From assembly GCA_902524245.1 (NCBI GenBank), contig CABZCN010000001.1, positions 186,001 to 250,000 on the forward strand: DNA of 64,000 bases, written 5' to 3'. Below, piece by piece: positions 49,497-58,983 of this stretch. Below the pieces are notes generated by a model that was given only the letters and a program-made list of their open reading frames with translations, searched no databases and was not told where the DNA came from. Made by a program: the position numbers and the translations under genes. The stretch's first letter is position 1; each line of letters starts with the position of its first letter. Source of the DNA: an uncultured Alphaproteobacteria bacterium (GTDB lineage Bacteria; Pseudomonadota; Alphaproteobacteria; HIMB59).

Positions 49497-50501
49497 ATGT
49501 ATATTAAAAATTTAAAAATCTTGGTTTTAATATCGTTTGGATTTTTAATTATTGCTCTTGGTATGTATTTTGATGGCAAAAATATCTCTAACAAGTCATC
49601 ATCTGAAGTATTGTTTCCTAGTTTTGATGAAGTTTTACCAGAAATTGCATACATTGAATTTTCTAATCAAAATGGAAAATCAGTCATTGAAATCATTGAT
49701 AATCAATGGCTTATTTCAAGCTCAAATAATTTTCCAGCAAATACTGAGCTTTTAAGTCGGTTTTTTATTCAACTTCGTGAAGCAAATATTTTAGATGCTA
49801 AAACTAATCGCGAAGATCTTTTATACAAATTGGGTCTAGATGATGAAAATAAAATGCAATTAATTTTAAAATCAAAAGACGATGAGGTCTTATATTCACT
49901 AGATATTGGTATTTATAATTACAATATCCCAGGATCTTACATAAAAGCTACTGACTCCAATCAATCTTATTTAGTATCAACAAACTTAACTGCCGATGTA
50001 TCTGGTTTCTATTGGGTACCCACCGATTTAATAAATATTGGTAAATCTCAAATCAAATCAATTCAAATTTATAATCAGAATATGATTAATTTAAGTATGA
50101 AAGAAGGAGAGCTAGAACACACAAATTTAACCTCTCAATTTAATGAAATTGATAATGATAAAATTATTGATGCTCAAAATATATTAACTGATCTTCAACA
50201 TAATGGCTTTATACTTAAGTCAGAATTACCTAACTCTCCAGACTTAAAAACTAGGTTTACACTCAATAATGGAACTGTAATATTTGTAAATTTTTATGAT
50301 ATAGAGGGTAAAGGTGTTCATGCTACTTTTGATTGGAATTATGTCGATGACAAAGTTCAAATATCAAAATTTATAGATCCATTGTTAGATGGAAATCAAA
50401 TACAAGTTAGTTCGGTTGCTTTTTTAAATAATTTTGCTTTTAGCGTTCCTCAAATATTTTTTGATACATTGAATATAAAATTAAGAGAAAAAACCGAATA
50501 A
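49497..50501 (+). CDS. DUF4340 domain protein
   Basis: A 334-aa membrane-anchored protein: one N-terminal helix (about residues 5-24), then repeated beta units of the DUF4340 type (YIEFSNQNGKSVIEIIDNQWLI; FIQLREANILDAKT; YSLDIGIYNYNIPGSYIKA; VSGFYWVPTDLINI). It starts directly after the GldG-like stop. In known loci it ends the four-gene ABC set. Its stop codon abuts the convergent aldose epimerase gene with no terminator between. Confidence 0.85.
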   Translation: MYIKNLKILVLISFGFLIIALGMYFDGKNISNKSSSEVLFPSFDEVLPEIAYIEFSNQNGKSVIEIIDNQWLISSSNNFPANTELLSRFFIQLREANILDAKTNREDLLYKLGLDDENKMQLILKSKDDEVLYSLDIGIYNYNIPGSYIKATDSNQSYLVSTNLTADVSGFYWVPTDLINIGKSQIKSIQIYNQNMINLSMKEGELEHTNLTSQFNEIDNDKIIDAQNILTDLQHNGFILKSELPNSPDLKTRFTLNNGTVIFVNFYDIEGKGVHATFDWNYVDDKVQISKFIDPLLDGNQIQVSSVAFLNNFAFSVPQIFFDTLNIKLREKTE

Positions 50502-51455
50502 TTATTTAATTTCTCCAATTTCAAACTTCATTTGATGTTTATAAATTTGTGATGGGTTTAATTGCGTTGAAGGAAATTTTCGATTATTGGGTGCGTTTGG
50601 AAAACCCTGAGTTTCAAAACACATACCTTGATATTTTTTAATTTTAATACGATTACTGGAATATTTTAAATGCTGACCAGTATAAAATTGAACTCCAGGT
50701 TGATTTGAAAAAATTTTTAGGGATATATTGCTTTTTGATGATTGTATTTTAGCTACAAACTTAGAATTCTTTTTTATAATGAAATTTTCGTCAAATCCTT
50801 TGAATTTATTGGTAAACTTATCACGTATCCTAGTTGATTTTTTAAAATCAAAACGTGTTCCTTTTACACTCATTACCCTACCAGTTGGTATATTTTCTCT
50901 ATCATTTTCTAAGTAATGATTTGAATTGATTTGGACGTGGTGATCAAAAATATCTTTTTTAATTTTATCTAAATTCCAATAGGCATGATTTACCAAATTA
51001 ACGTGAGTAGTTTTTGATGTTTGTGCACTTATATTGATTTTGAGAGTCGAATTTGTAATTGAGTAATCACAACTGGAATATAATTCTCCTGGGAAACCCT
51101 GATCTTTATCTGGAGATATACAATAATAGCTAATATGAGATTTGGAGAAGCTCTTAACTTGCCAAATTTTTGAGTCAAACCCTTTTTTACCACCATGTAG
51201 TATATTTTTTCCCTCATTTCTAGTTAATTTGTATTTTACTCCTTTGATCTGAAATTGAGCTTTTTTTATTCTATTTGCATACCTGCCGCATGTTGCGCCT
51301 AAGTAATTTTTATTATTTTTATATGATGAGATATTTCCTAAATTTAGAATTAAATTGATTTTTTTCTTTTTATAAAATACTTCAAATAATGTTGCACCAA
51401 TATTGAGAGTCTTAACTCTTAAAAACTTATTTTCAATTGTTTGTGATTTAATCAT
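50502..51455 (-). CDS. galM: Aldose 1-epimerase
   Basis: A 317-aa beta-sandwich enzyme that interconverts sugar anomers. GATCGRYANRIKKAQF and NILHGGKKGFDSKIW hold the Asn/Arg and His of the active site, VNLVNHAYWNLD the catalytic His, and GVQFYTGQHL a substrate loop; the usual terminal catalytic Glu lies in MCFETQGFPNAPN. It is the last gene of the long leftward operon and is very Lys-rich. Confidence 0.92.
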   Translation of the reverse strand: MIKSQTIENKFLRVKTLNIGATLFEVFYKKKKINLILNLGNISSYKNNKNYLGATCGRYANRIKKAQFQIKGVKYKLTRNEGKNILHGGKKGFDSKIWQVKSFSKSHISYYCISPDKDQGFPGELYSSCDYSITNSTLKINISAQTSKTTHVNLVNHAYWNLDKIKKDIFDHHVQINSNHYLENDRENIPTGRVMSVKGTRFDFKKSTRIRDKFTNKFKGFDENFIIKKNSKFVAKIQSSKSNISLKIFSNQPGVQFYTGQHLKYSSNRIKIKKYQGMCFETQGFPNAPNNRKFPSTQLNPSQIYKHQMKFEIGEIK

Positions 51456-51461
51456 TAATGA

Positions 51462-52292
51462 TTAAATTTTTGAAATATTCTCTAAAACTTTTTTTGTTAC
51501 TTCTTTTAATCTTGGAATAGTTGAATTGATTAATTTAATACGGTCATAAGTATTTGGATCTTTTGCAATTTCCTCTCTTAAAGTATCGCCGAAAGTTTTT
51601 CTGAGTTCAGTGCCGATATTAAACTTACAAACATTCGTTGTATTTGCTATCGTTCTTTTTAGTATATCGTCGATACCGCTACTTCCATGAAGCACCAATG
51701 GTACTTCGGTTAAGGTTTCTATCTTCTTTATGACTTGCATATCAATAGAAGAGGATTTGTTTGTCTGTAAGTGTACGTTTCCTGCACTGATGGCCATTGC
51801 ATCACATTTGGTTAATTCAGCAAATGTCTTCGCTTCTTCTGGATCTGTGCTTTGTGACTTTGCACCATCATTGTAACCAACAAATCCAATTTCCCCCTCA
51901 ACGGAAATATTTTGTTTATGAGCCAATTCAACGATTTCACTTGTTTTATCAACGTTTTCATTAAGTGAAAGCTTGGATCCATCAAACATTACAGATGTGA
52001 ATCCGTTGTCAATTGCCTGTAAACACTCTTCTTTTGTATAGCCATGATCTAAATGACAAACTATTGGACTAGATGATTGCTCAGCCAAGTATCTAAACAT
52101 TTTACCTAAAACTGGCAAAGGTGTATTTGCTCTACAACCTGGTCCTGCTTGAAGAATCACAGGCACCTTGAGCTCTTCGGCTGTTTCTGCATAACATCTT
52201 GCATCTTCCCAACCTAGTACTACTAATCCTGCAACGGCATAATTATTTTTTTTTGCTTCTTGTAAAACTTCTGAGAGGCTAGCTATAGTCAT
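51462..52292 (-). CDS. Class II ketose-bisphosphate-type aldolase
   Basis: A 276-aa zinc aldolase. VCHLDHGYTKEE holds catalytic and metal residues (His80, Asp82, His83), SVEGEIGFVG a conserved Glu, and VPLVLHGSSGIDD the last zinc His. It is of the FbaA/GatY/IolJ type. With IolB- and IolC-like genes directly upstream it most likely cleaves the phosphorylated deoxyketo acid of inositol breakdown (IolJ role) into DHAP and malonate semialdehyde; fructose bisphosphate remains possible. Confidence 0.88.
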   Translation of the reverse strand: MTIASLSEVLQEAKKNNYAVAGLVVLGWEDARCYAETAEELKVPVILQAGPGCRANTPLPVLGKMFRYLAEQSSSPIVCHLDHGYTKEECLQAIDNGFTSVMFDGSKLSLNENVDKTSEIVELAHKQNISVEGEIGFVGYNDGAKSQSTDPEEAKTFAELTKCDAMAISAGNVHLQTNKSSSIDMQVIKKIETLTEVPLVLHGSSGIDDILKRTIANTTNVCKFNIGTELRKTFGDTLREEIAKDPNTYDRIKLINSTIPRLKEVTKKVLENISKI

Positions 52293-53131
52293 TTATATTT
52301 TGCTATCATATCCTTAATACCTGGGATTGTTTCTAATTGGTAAGCATGGGTTTTTTGGAAAGATTGAATAAGTGATCTTTGAGAAAGACCTACTAGGATT
52401 GTAAAATAATACATCTCATATCCAGGGGCAGCCACACATGGATGATATCCTTTATTAATTGCAATAGTAGAGCCATTAAAAAGTTGATAGCCGTGGCCCT
52501 CTTTTTCATCTTCTGATTGCATTATTTGAACACCAAAACCATGTCCTGGTTTAAATCGATAATTATAAACTTCATCATGACGTGTTTCTTGGGGAAGATC
52601 ATCTGTATCGTGTTTGTGAGGAGGGAAGCCTGACCATCCTCCAGCGCCAACAGTATATAATTCATTTACTAATAATCGACCAACTTGATCATGATGTTTC
52701 GCACCCAAGATATGTTTAATTTTTCTATGAGTTTTAGTATCGTCTGAGCCATATTGAACAACATCTAGTTCTTCTTTTAAAATGAGAAATGGCTCTAATT
52801 TTTTTTCATAAATTCCACCAGCTATAAAACACTCAGAGGAGTCAGATAAACAAGTAATTTTACACTTTGAATTTGTAGGAATATAACTACCCTCAGGTTC
52901 ACCATCCCATACGTCAGTTGTTCTTTTTCCAATCTGTCCTAACTTATTATCCTCCACGGTGATCTCGACGATACCTGTTGCTGGAACTACGCTACTCTCA
53001 TGTTTTGATAGTTGGTATTCATAGGACTCACCTTTTTTTAAATTGATAATATTAAAATAAACCAAAGGTACTGTTTTATTTGTTTCTCCAAATAAAGCTT
53101 GATTTTTATTATCTGAATAAGGTATGTGCAT
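52289..53131 (-). CDS. iolB: 5-Deoxy-glucuronate isomerase (IolB-like)
   Basis: A 280-aa bicupin of the KduI/IolB family. The second cupin carries GGWSGFPPHKHDTDDLPQETRHDEVYNYRF, where His, His, Glu and a later His (GYHPCVAAPG) bind zinc. It isomerises 5-deoxy-D-glucuronate to 2-deoxy-5-keto-gluconate in myo-inositol breakdown. It overlaps the aldolase gene by four bases and follows the IolC-like kinase with no gap, which supports the inositol reading. Confidence 0.88.
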   Translation of the reverse strand: MHIPYSDNKNQALFGETNKTVPLVYFNIINLKKGESYEYQLSKHESSVVPATGIVEITVEDNKLGQIGKRTTDVWDGEPEGSYIPTNSKCKITCLSDSSECFIAGGIYEKKLEPFLILKEELDVVQYGSDDTKTHRKIKHILGAKHHDQVGRLLVNELYTVGAGGWSGFPPHKHDTDDLPQETRHDEVYNYRFKPGHGFGVQIMQSEDEKEGHGYQLFNGSTIAINKGYHPCVAAPGYEMYYFTILVGLSQRSLIQSFQKTHAYQLETIPGIKDMIAKYK

Positions 53132-54094
53132 CTATAACTCCTTTTGATTTTGGTTAATAAATTTTTCTAATTCCTGATTATTGGGCATAGCTGAGGAACA
53201 TCCTACTCTTGTTACAACTATTGCAGCATTTGCGGAACCCCGAATTACTGCATCCTCTAAACTTAGGCCATTGTATAGGGAGCTTATAAAACCTCCATTG
53301 AATGCGTCGCCTGAACCTGTAGGTTTAATAGCTTCGACATTAAATGTCCCGTATTGGCTCTCATTTTCTTTAGTAAATACTTTAGATCCCTCTTCGCCCA
53401 TTTTATAGACAATCACTGATGGTTTTTTTTTAATATACACTTTTGCTAATTCAAGTCCATTTGTGGAATTGTCAGCCACATTAAATTCTAAATCGTTTCC
53501 AATGATAATATCCATTTCATTCATAATTTCCTTATAAACATCTGATTTGATTGTATCAGACTCCCAGTTGTAAGGCCGATAATCAAGATCGATTATTAAT
53601 GGTATCTTGAGGTCTGAAGTTAGTTTTGAGGCAACCAAAACAGCATTCCTTGAAGGTTCTCCTGAAAGCGCAGTACCAGAGATGAATACTGCAGAGTAAT
53701 TATTGAAATTAATTTTATTAATATCCTCCTTATTAAGTTGCAGATCACAAGGATTACTTCTGTAAAGAATAGATTGGTTATTATTTAAAATAGTTTCAAC
53801 AACAGCTATTTGTGTTTGAAATGATTTATTGACTTTTCTGCAGTGTGCTACACCAACTTTGAATTCATTTAGTTTGTTAATTATGTATTCTCCGATTGCA
53901 TCGTCAGATATACAAGTAAGTAAATCAGTGCTGACACCTAATTTCGATAGAGCAACACAAGTATTTGCCGCCGAGCCTCCTAAATGAGAAGAAAAGTTAT
54001 TTACATCAGAGATTTTTGTACCGGGTGGCTCTGGGTAAATATCTAATCCTGCTCTCCCTATTACAAGAATTTTTTTTGTATTATCAAATTTCAT
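53132..54094 (-). CDS. PfkB-family sugar kinase, IolC-like
   Basis: A 320-aa ribokinase-fold enzyme. The N-terminal VIGRAGLDIYPEPPGTKISD and HLGGSAANTCVALSKLG are the first PfkB signature region, and KPTGSGDAFNGGFIS is the second with the catalytic Asp. The IGRxxxDIY start resembles IolC (5-dehydro-2-deoxygluconokinase). With iolB and an aldolase next to it, phosphorylation of 2-deoxy-5-keto-gluconate is the likely role. Confidence 0.88.
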   Translation of the reverse strand: MKFDNTKKILVIGRAGLDIYPEPPGTKISDVNNFSSHLGGSAANTCVALSKLGVSTDLLTCISDDAIGEYIINKLNEFKVGVAHCRKVNKSFQTQIAVVETILNNNQSILYRSNPCDLQLNKEDINKINFNNYSAVFISGTALSGEPSRNAVLVASKLTSDLKIPLIIDLDYRPYNWESDTIKSDVYKEIMNEMDIIIGNDLEFNVADNSTNGLELAKVYIKKKPSVIVYKMGEEGSKVFTKENESQYGTFNVEAIKPTGSGDAFNGGFISSLYNGLSLEDAVIRGSANAAIVVTRVGCSSAMPNNQELEKFINQNQKEL

Positions 54095-54128
54095 TTAATG
54101 AAAATTAAGTCTAGAGGAATTATTGTAA

Positions 54129-55286
54129 TTACTTAAGAATTTTTTGTATTTCCTCTAGTGAAAAATAATCTGCCTTCTTAAAAGTAGTCTTTATCTCTTG
54201 GTGTGTTTTGGTGTCTGCTGCCTTCATTGTTGATTCAATTATATCCAAAACATGTAACGATAATTCTCCGCTACATCTGTGCTCAAGTTCATTATCAATA
54301 CAGTATGCCATTTCAGCTAATCCTACACCACGGTAGTTCGCATTAGTTGGCGACTCATTAGCCCTACCGCTATGAGATGTAATATTAATTTTACCAAGGG
54401 GCATATCATCAGTTTTGTGCTCTTGCCAAACACCACTATCATCAGTACTTGTGTATACTGAACCTCCAAACATATTTGGATCAGGCACAATCATAGAGCC
54501 TTTATCGCCGTAAAGCTCGATGTGATTACGTTGATGAGCTACAACATCAAACGATAAAGTTATTTGAATTAGAGCCCCATTATAAAATTCTAAATTAACT
54601 AAATAGCTAGTTTGACATTCAACATCAAACTCCTGATCTTTTTTTGGACCTATGCCTATCACTCTTTTATCAAAAACTTTGGTAGAAATACCATGAACAC
54701 TTTTAGCAGGGCCAAGTAAATTTACTAAAGCTGTTAAATAGTATGGTCCCATATCTATAACTGGGCCACCTACATTATTTGCAAACCACGGTTCAGGATT
54801 GGGATGATAAGATTGAACTCCTGGATAAGCAAAAATAGCATTTCCAAGCCGAACATTTCCAATTTTATTATCGTTTATTAATTCAATAGATTTTTGAATT
54901 CCACCACCTAAAAAAGTATCAGGCGCATTGCCAATGTATAAGTTTTTACTTTTAGATAATTTTAAGAGATTTTCACCATCTAAAAAATTTACGGCCATTG
55001 GTTTCTCACTATAAACATGTTTACCGCACTCCAGCGAATTTTTTGCTACCTCGTAATGAGCCTTTGGAATAGTTAAATTTAAAATAATATCGACTTCACT
55101 ATCATTTAATATTTCATCAACGGAACAAGAGTTTATGTTATAAGTATCAGCACATTTTTTAGAGTTTTCATGATTAATATCAGCACACTTAATTATGCGA
55201 AAATTATTAAAATAATCATGTCCTCTAAAATATGTTTCAGAAATATGACCACATCCTATTAAGCCAACATTAAAGACTTTGTTCAT
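54129..55286 (-). CDS. Gfo/Idh/MocA-family dehydrogenase
   Basis: A 385-aa NAD(P)-dependent enzyme. Rossmann motif GLIGCGHISETYFRG, catalytic-lysine motif YSEKPMAVN, and the C-terminal segment GGPVIDMGPYYLTALVNL. Sequence is not close enough to IolG to name it, but its operon suggests oxidation of an inositol or of a sugar. It sits between the GabD-like gene and the IolC-like gene and is not a near copy of the MocA-type gene at 15566. Confidence 0.87.
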   Translation of the reverse strand: MNKVFNVGLIGCGHISETYFRGHDYFNNFRIIKCADINHENSKKCADTYNINSCSVDEILNDSEVDIILNLTIPKAHYEVAKNSLECGKHVYSEKPMAVNFLDGENLLKLSKSKNLYIGNAPDTFLGGGIQKSIELINDNKIGNVRLGNAIFAYPGVQSYHPNPEPWFANNVGGPVIDMGPYYLTALVNLLGPAKSVHGISTKVFDKRVIGIGPKKDQEFDVECQTSYLVNLEFYNGALIQITLSFDVVAHQRNHIELYGDKGSMIVPDPNMFGGSVYTSTDDSGVWQEHKTDDMPLGKINITSHSGRANESPTNANYRGVGLAEMAYCIDNELEHRCSGELSLHVLDIIESTMKAADTKTHQEIKTTFKKADYFSLEEIQKILK

Positions 55287-55295
55287 AAATATGAA

Positions 55296-56753
55296 TTATT
55301 TATCTAGGCCACACATATTGATGTATTTTATTTCAATAAAATCGTCAATTCCATACTTTGAGCCTTCTCTGCCAAGACCAGACTCTTTTATTCCTCCAAA
55401 TGGTGCCTCTGCTTTTGAAGTTAATCCAGTATTGACTCCAACCATTCCGTATTCAAGTGCTTCAGCAACTCTCCATATTCTTCCGATATCTCTGGAATAA
55501 AAATAGGATGCAAGTCCGTATGGTGAGTTATTTGCAAGTTTAATTACCTCTTTTTCATCTTTAAATTTGTAAATTGGAGCCACTGGCCCAAATGTTTCTT
55601 CAGTTGTAATTTTCGCTTCTGGTGCGACTTCAGTTAAAATTGTAGGCTGATAAAAGTTCATTCCCAAAGAATGCTTAGATCCACCAATTGCAACTTTTGC
55701 ACCATATTGTAGTGCATCTTGGACATGCTCCTCAACTTTATTTAAAGAGTGTTCATCAATCATGGGTCCAGAGGCATTTTCCTCATTTAAACCATCTCCT
55801 ACTTTTATTTTAGAAACAGCATCAACAAATTTTGAACAGAAATCATCATGAACTTTTTCTTGGACATAAATTCTATTTGCACAAACACAAGTTTGTCCTG
55901 TATTTCTAAATTTGCTTTGGATTGCACCCGCAACTGCATCATCAATATTTGCATCATTAAATACAATGAAGGGTGCGTGACCACCAAGTTCCATTGAGAC
56001 TTTCTTTACAGTTCCAGAGCATTTCTGTAAAAGTATTTTTCCAATTTCTGTTGAACCTGTAAAAGATAATTTTCTGACTATTGGATTTGTGGCTAATTCC
56101 TCTCCGATTTCAGAGGCCTTTCCTGTAATTACATTTAAGGTACCTTTTGGGAAGCCTGCCTCCTCAGCCAAAACAGCTAGTGCGAGTGCAGAATAAGGAG
56201 TTTGACTTGCTGGTTTAATTACAACTGGGCACCCAACAGCTAAAGCTGGTGCACATTTTCTAGTAATCATAGCATTAGGAAAATTCCATGGGGTAATGGA
56301 TGCCACTACACCAACTGGTTGCTTCAAAACAACAATTCTTCGATCGGTCATGGGATCTGGAATTGTGTCTCCATAAACCCTCTTGGCTTCTTCTGAGAAC
56401 CATTCCACAAAAGAGGCTCCATAGCCTATTTCTCCACGTGACTCATTTATTGGTTTTCCTTGTTCAACTGTCATGATTTGAGCTAATTCCTCTTTATTTT
56501 CAATCATTAAATCAAACCATTTTCTGAGTATGTCTGATCTTTGACGTGCAGATTTTGCCCTCCATTCAGGCCAAGCATTATTTGCTGCTTCTATAGCATT
56601 TCTAGTTTCAGATGTTCCGCACTTAGGGACAGTGCCGATCTCTTTCAAGTTAGCTGGATTGTTAACAGATATTGTCTCACCTGAGTCAGCATTAACCCAT
56701 TCACCGTTAATATAGCACTTATCTCTATAAAATTTTGAGTCTTTAATTTCCAT
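55296..56753 (-). CDS. NAD(P)-dependent aldehyde dehydrogenase, GabD-like
   Basis: A 485-aa aldehyde dehydrogenase. SITPWNFPNAMITRKCAPALA, the catalytic Glu in SMELGGHAPFIVF, and the catalytic Cys in NTGQTCVCANRIYV are all present. The ending SGLGREGSKYGIDDFIEIKYI is typical of succinate-semialdehyde dehydrogenase (GabD). In this operon it may instead oxidise malonate semialdehyde or another acid semialdehyde. Confidence 0.9.
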   Translation of the reverse strand: MEIKDSKFYRDKCYINGEWVNADSGETISVNNPANLKEIGTVPKCGTSETRNAIEAANNAWPEWRAKSARQRSDILRKWFDLMIENKEELAQIMTVEQGKPINESRGEIGYGASFVEWFSEEAKRVYGDTIPDPMTDRRIVVLKQPVGVVASITPWNFPNAMITRKCAPALAVGCPVVIKPASQTPYSALALAVLAEEAGFPKGTLNVITGKASEIGEELATNPIVRKLSFTGSTEIGKILLQKCSGTVKKVSMELGGHAPFIVFNDANIDDAVAGAIQSKFRNTGQTCVCANRIYVQEKVHDDFCSKFVDAVSKIKVGDGLNEENASGPMIDEHSLNKVEEHVQDALQYGAKVAIGGSKHSLGMNFYQPTILTEVAPEAKITTEETFGPVAPIYKFKDEKEVIKLANNSPYGLASYFYSRDIGRIWRVAEALEYGMVGVNTGLTSKAEAPFGGIKESGLGREGSKYGIDDFIEIKYINMCGLDK

Positions 56754-56777
56754 AAATATTTATAACAGTTTTAATTA

Positions 56778-57005
56778 TTATTCTACAGTGGCAATTTTAC
56801 CACCTACAGGGATCGTATCACCCTCTTGTGCAATTATCTCTGTTAATTTTCCATTAACTGTTGAAGGTATCTCAGCAGCTGTCTTATCAGTCTCAACTTC
56901 GCAGAGGATATCTCCCTCTTTAATTTCATCTCCGACTTTTTTAAGCCACTTTACTACTTTTCCCTCGTCAACAGTTTCTCCAAGGGATGGCATTATTATT
57001 TCCAT
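56778..57005 (-). CDS. Free-standing lipoyl domain
   Basis: A 75-aa single lipoyl domain and nothing else. MPSLGETVDEGKVVKWLKKVGDEIKEGD and LCEVETDKTAAEIPS (lipoyl lysine about residue 43) are as in E2 subunits of 2-oxoacid and acetoin dehydrogenases. The E1-binding and acyltransferase domains of E2 are missing, and no such gene is near. It follows the E1 beta gene by two bases, so it must be meant to serve this E1. Confidence 0.92.
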   Translation of the reverse strand: MEIIMPSLGETVDEGKVVKWLKKVGDEIKEGDILCEVETDKTAAEIPSTVNGKLTEIIAQEGDTIPVGGKIATVE

Positions 57006-57007
57006 AA

Positions 57008-57991
57008 TTATTCTCCTTTTAGTTTTTTTATAACCTCATTTACAATTAGTTCCACTGAGGGAATTGTATTATCTTCGAGTATGTCGGCACTTGGTAAAGG
57101 TACATGTGGTGTAGTTACTCTAGTGACAGGGCCTTTTAAATTTTTAAAACAATGTTCTGAGATTAAAGATGATATTTCCGCTCCCCATCCACAAAGTCTT
57201 GGATTTTCTTCTACTGTCAAGACATGACCAGTCTCAATTACAGATTTTTTTATTGTTTGTAAATCTAATGGCACTAGAGATCTCAAATCGATTACCTTTG
57301 CATTAATATCGTGTTTGTCTTTCAAAATTAATGCAGCCTCTTTTGCTCTTTGTGCCATTAAAGCTAAACCAATAATAGTAATATCTTTTCCCTCGTGAAG
57401 CGTATTAGCCTCCCCGATAGGAATGGATATATCAGTTTGTTCAATTTCTTCTTTGAATGCATAAAGTGATTTATGCTCGTAAAATATAACTGGATCAGGG
57501 TCCTTTACAGCACTATCCATCAAACCTAACACGTCACTAGGGCAACTTGGTGCTACTACTTTTAAACCTGGTATCATCATAGACCAATTTTCTAAACTTT
57601 GAGAATGTTGTGCACCAAATTTTGACCCTCCACCATTTGCAGTCCTAATGACCAATGGAATGTTGATTTGTCCATCTGACATATATCTAGTTTTAGCAAT
57701 TTGATTTGCCACAATATCCCAACAAACAGCTAAAAAATCTGAAAACATTATTTCTGCTATTGGCCTTAAGCCTGTCATTGCTGCACCCATAGCTGCACCT
57801 AAAATGGCCTGTTCTGAAATTGGTGCATCCATGACTCTCTCTTTTCCAAACTCCTCTAAAAGACCAACCGTCGCTTTAAATACTCCACCCGCAGCACCTA
57901 CGTCTTCACCAATAAAAAAAACTTTTTGATCTTTTCTCATGGATTGAGCTATAGCGAGTGAAACACTTGCTCTGTATGTTAATTGTGCCAC
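57008..57991 (-). CDS. TPP-dependent dehydrogenase E1 beta subunit
   Basis: A 327-aa E1 beta of the pyruvate/acetoin dehydrogenase type. FIGEDVGAAGGVFKATVGL at the N-terminus carries the Glu that activates thiamine; ISEQAILGAAMGAAMTGLRPI, ANGGGSKFGAQHSQSLE and HVLTVEENPRLCGWGAEI are typical. It overlaps the alpha gene by 13 bases. The substrate of the E1 pair is not clear; acetoin-type diketone or hydroxyketone cleavage is one option. Confidence 0.92.
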   Translation of the reverse strand: MAQLTYRASVSLAIAQSMRKDQKVFFIGEDVGAAGGVFKATVGLLEEFGKERVMDAPISEQAILGAAMGAAMTGLRPIAEIMFSDFLAVCWDIVANQIAKTRYMSDGQINIPLVIRTANGGGSKFGAQHSQSLENWSMMIPGLKVVAPSCPSDVLGLMDSAVKDPDPVIFYEHKSLYAFKEEIEQTDISIPIGEANTLHEGKDITIIGLALMAQRAKEAALILKDKHDINAKVIDLRSLVPLDLQTIKKSVIETGHVLTVEENPRLCGWGAEISSLISEHCFKNLKGPVTRVTTPHVPLPSADILEDNTIPSVELIVNEVIKKLKGE

Positions 57992-58983
57992 TCTGAACCT
58001 CCATTAGCCCATACATCAGTATATATTTCTTTAATTTCTGGAATTGGAGAAGCCATGGAAATTTCAGTTGCTTTTTCAACTTGATCTTTAATTTTCTCCT
58101 CAATTTCAGAAATTATTTTTTCATTGATATTAAAATCTAATAACTTTGCTCTGTAATTTTTTATTGGGTCTTTGTTTTCCATCCAATCTTTTACTTCCTC
58201 ATCAGGTCTGTACTTACCTGGGTCAGCTCTTGAATGCCCACTATGTCGATAAGTCTTGGCTTCAATTAAACTTGGACCTTTGCCCTCTCTCGCTTTTGAA
58301 ATAGCTTTTTCTGCTGTTCTAAGCATTTCATCAGCATCATTTCCGTCCACAATAATTTTATCTAAATCGTATGCACCTGCTCTATCAGCAGCTGGGTGCT
58401 CAACAGCAGTAACTTCATTAATTGGTGTATATTCCATATATAAATTATTTTCACAAACAAACACTATGGGTAAATTCCATATTTTTGCCATGTTCAATGC
58501 CTCATGGAATGCTCCGATATTCGTAGTACCGTCTCCAAAAAAGCAAACGCTTACCTCATTTGTCTTATTATATTTTGATGCTAAAGCAGTTCCATTGGCA
58601 ATAGTTAAATGAGCACCTATAATAGCATATGAACCCATAACTCCTTTATCTACATCTGTAAGATGCATGGATCCTCCTTTACCTTTCATCAAGCCACACT
58701 GTCTACCCATTAATTCTCCTAAAACTCCTTCGATTGAGGATCCTCTTGCGAGTGTATGTGCGTGCCCACGGTATGTACAAAATGTATAATCGCCTTGTTT
58801 CAAGGCGACTCCAAAGGCACCTGCAATAGCTTCCTGACCTAGAGCTAAATGGCTAGTACCTTTGATAAGATTTTGAAGAAAAAGATCATATGCTTTTTTT
58901 TCGACTAACCTTAATTTCAGCATCATTTCCCATAATTGAAGTCTTTTCTCTTCTCCTATATCGTCATTTAATTTATCTACCAT
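57979..58983 (-). CDS. TPP-dependent dehydrogenase E1 alpha subunit
   Basis: A 334-aa E1 alpha. The TPP/Mg motif is VCFFGDGTTNIGAFHEALN; THLA-like LGQEAIAGAFGVAL, YRGHAHTLARG and KGKGGSMHLTD follow the PdhA/AcoA pattern, and YRHSGHSRADPGKYRP is the conserved phosphorylation-loop region. The length and motifs are close to AcoA (acetoin dehydrogenase). It follows the M24-fold gene with one-base overlap. Confidence 0.92.
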   Translation of the reverse strand: MVDKLNDDIGEEKRLQLWEMMLKLRLVEKKAYDLFLQNLIKGTSHLALGQEAIAGAFGVALKQGDYTFCTYRGHAHTLARGSSIEGVLGELMGRQCGLMKGKGGSMHLTDVDKGVMGSYAIIGAHLTIANGTALASKYNKTNEVSVCFFGDGTTNIGAFHEALNMAKIWNLPIVFVCENNLYMEYTPINEVTAVEHPAADRAGAYDLDKIIVDGNDADEMLRTAEKAISKAREGKGPSLIEAKTYRHSGHSRADPGKYRPDEEVKDWMENKDPIKNYRAKLLDFNINEKIISEIEEKIKDQVEKATEISMASPIPEIKEIYTDVWANGGSEWHN

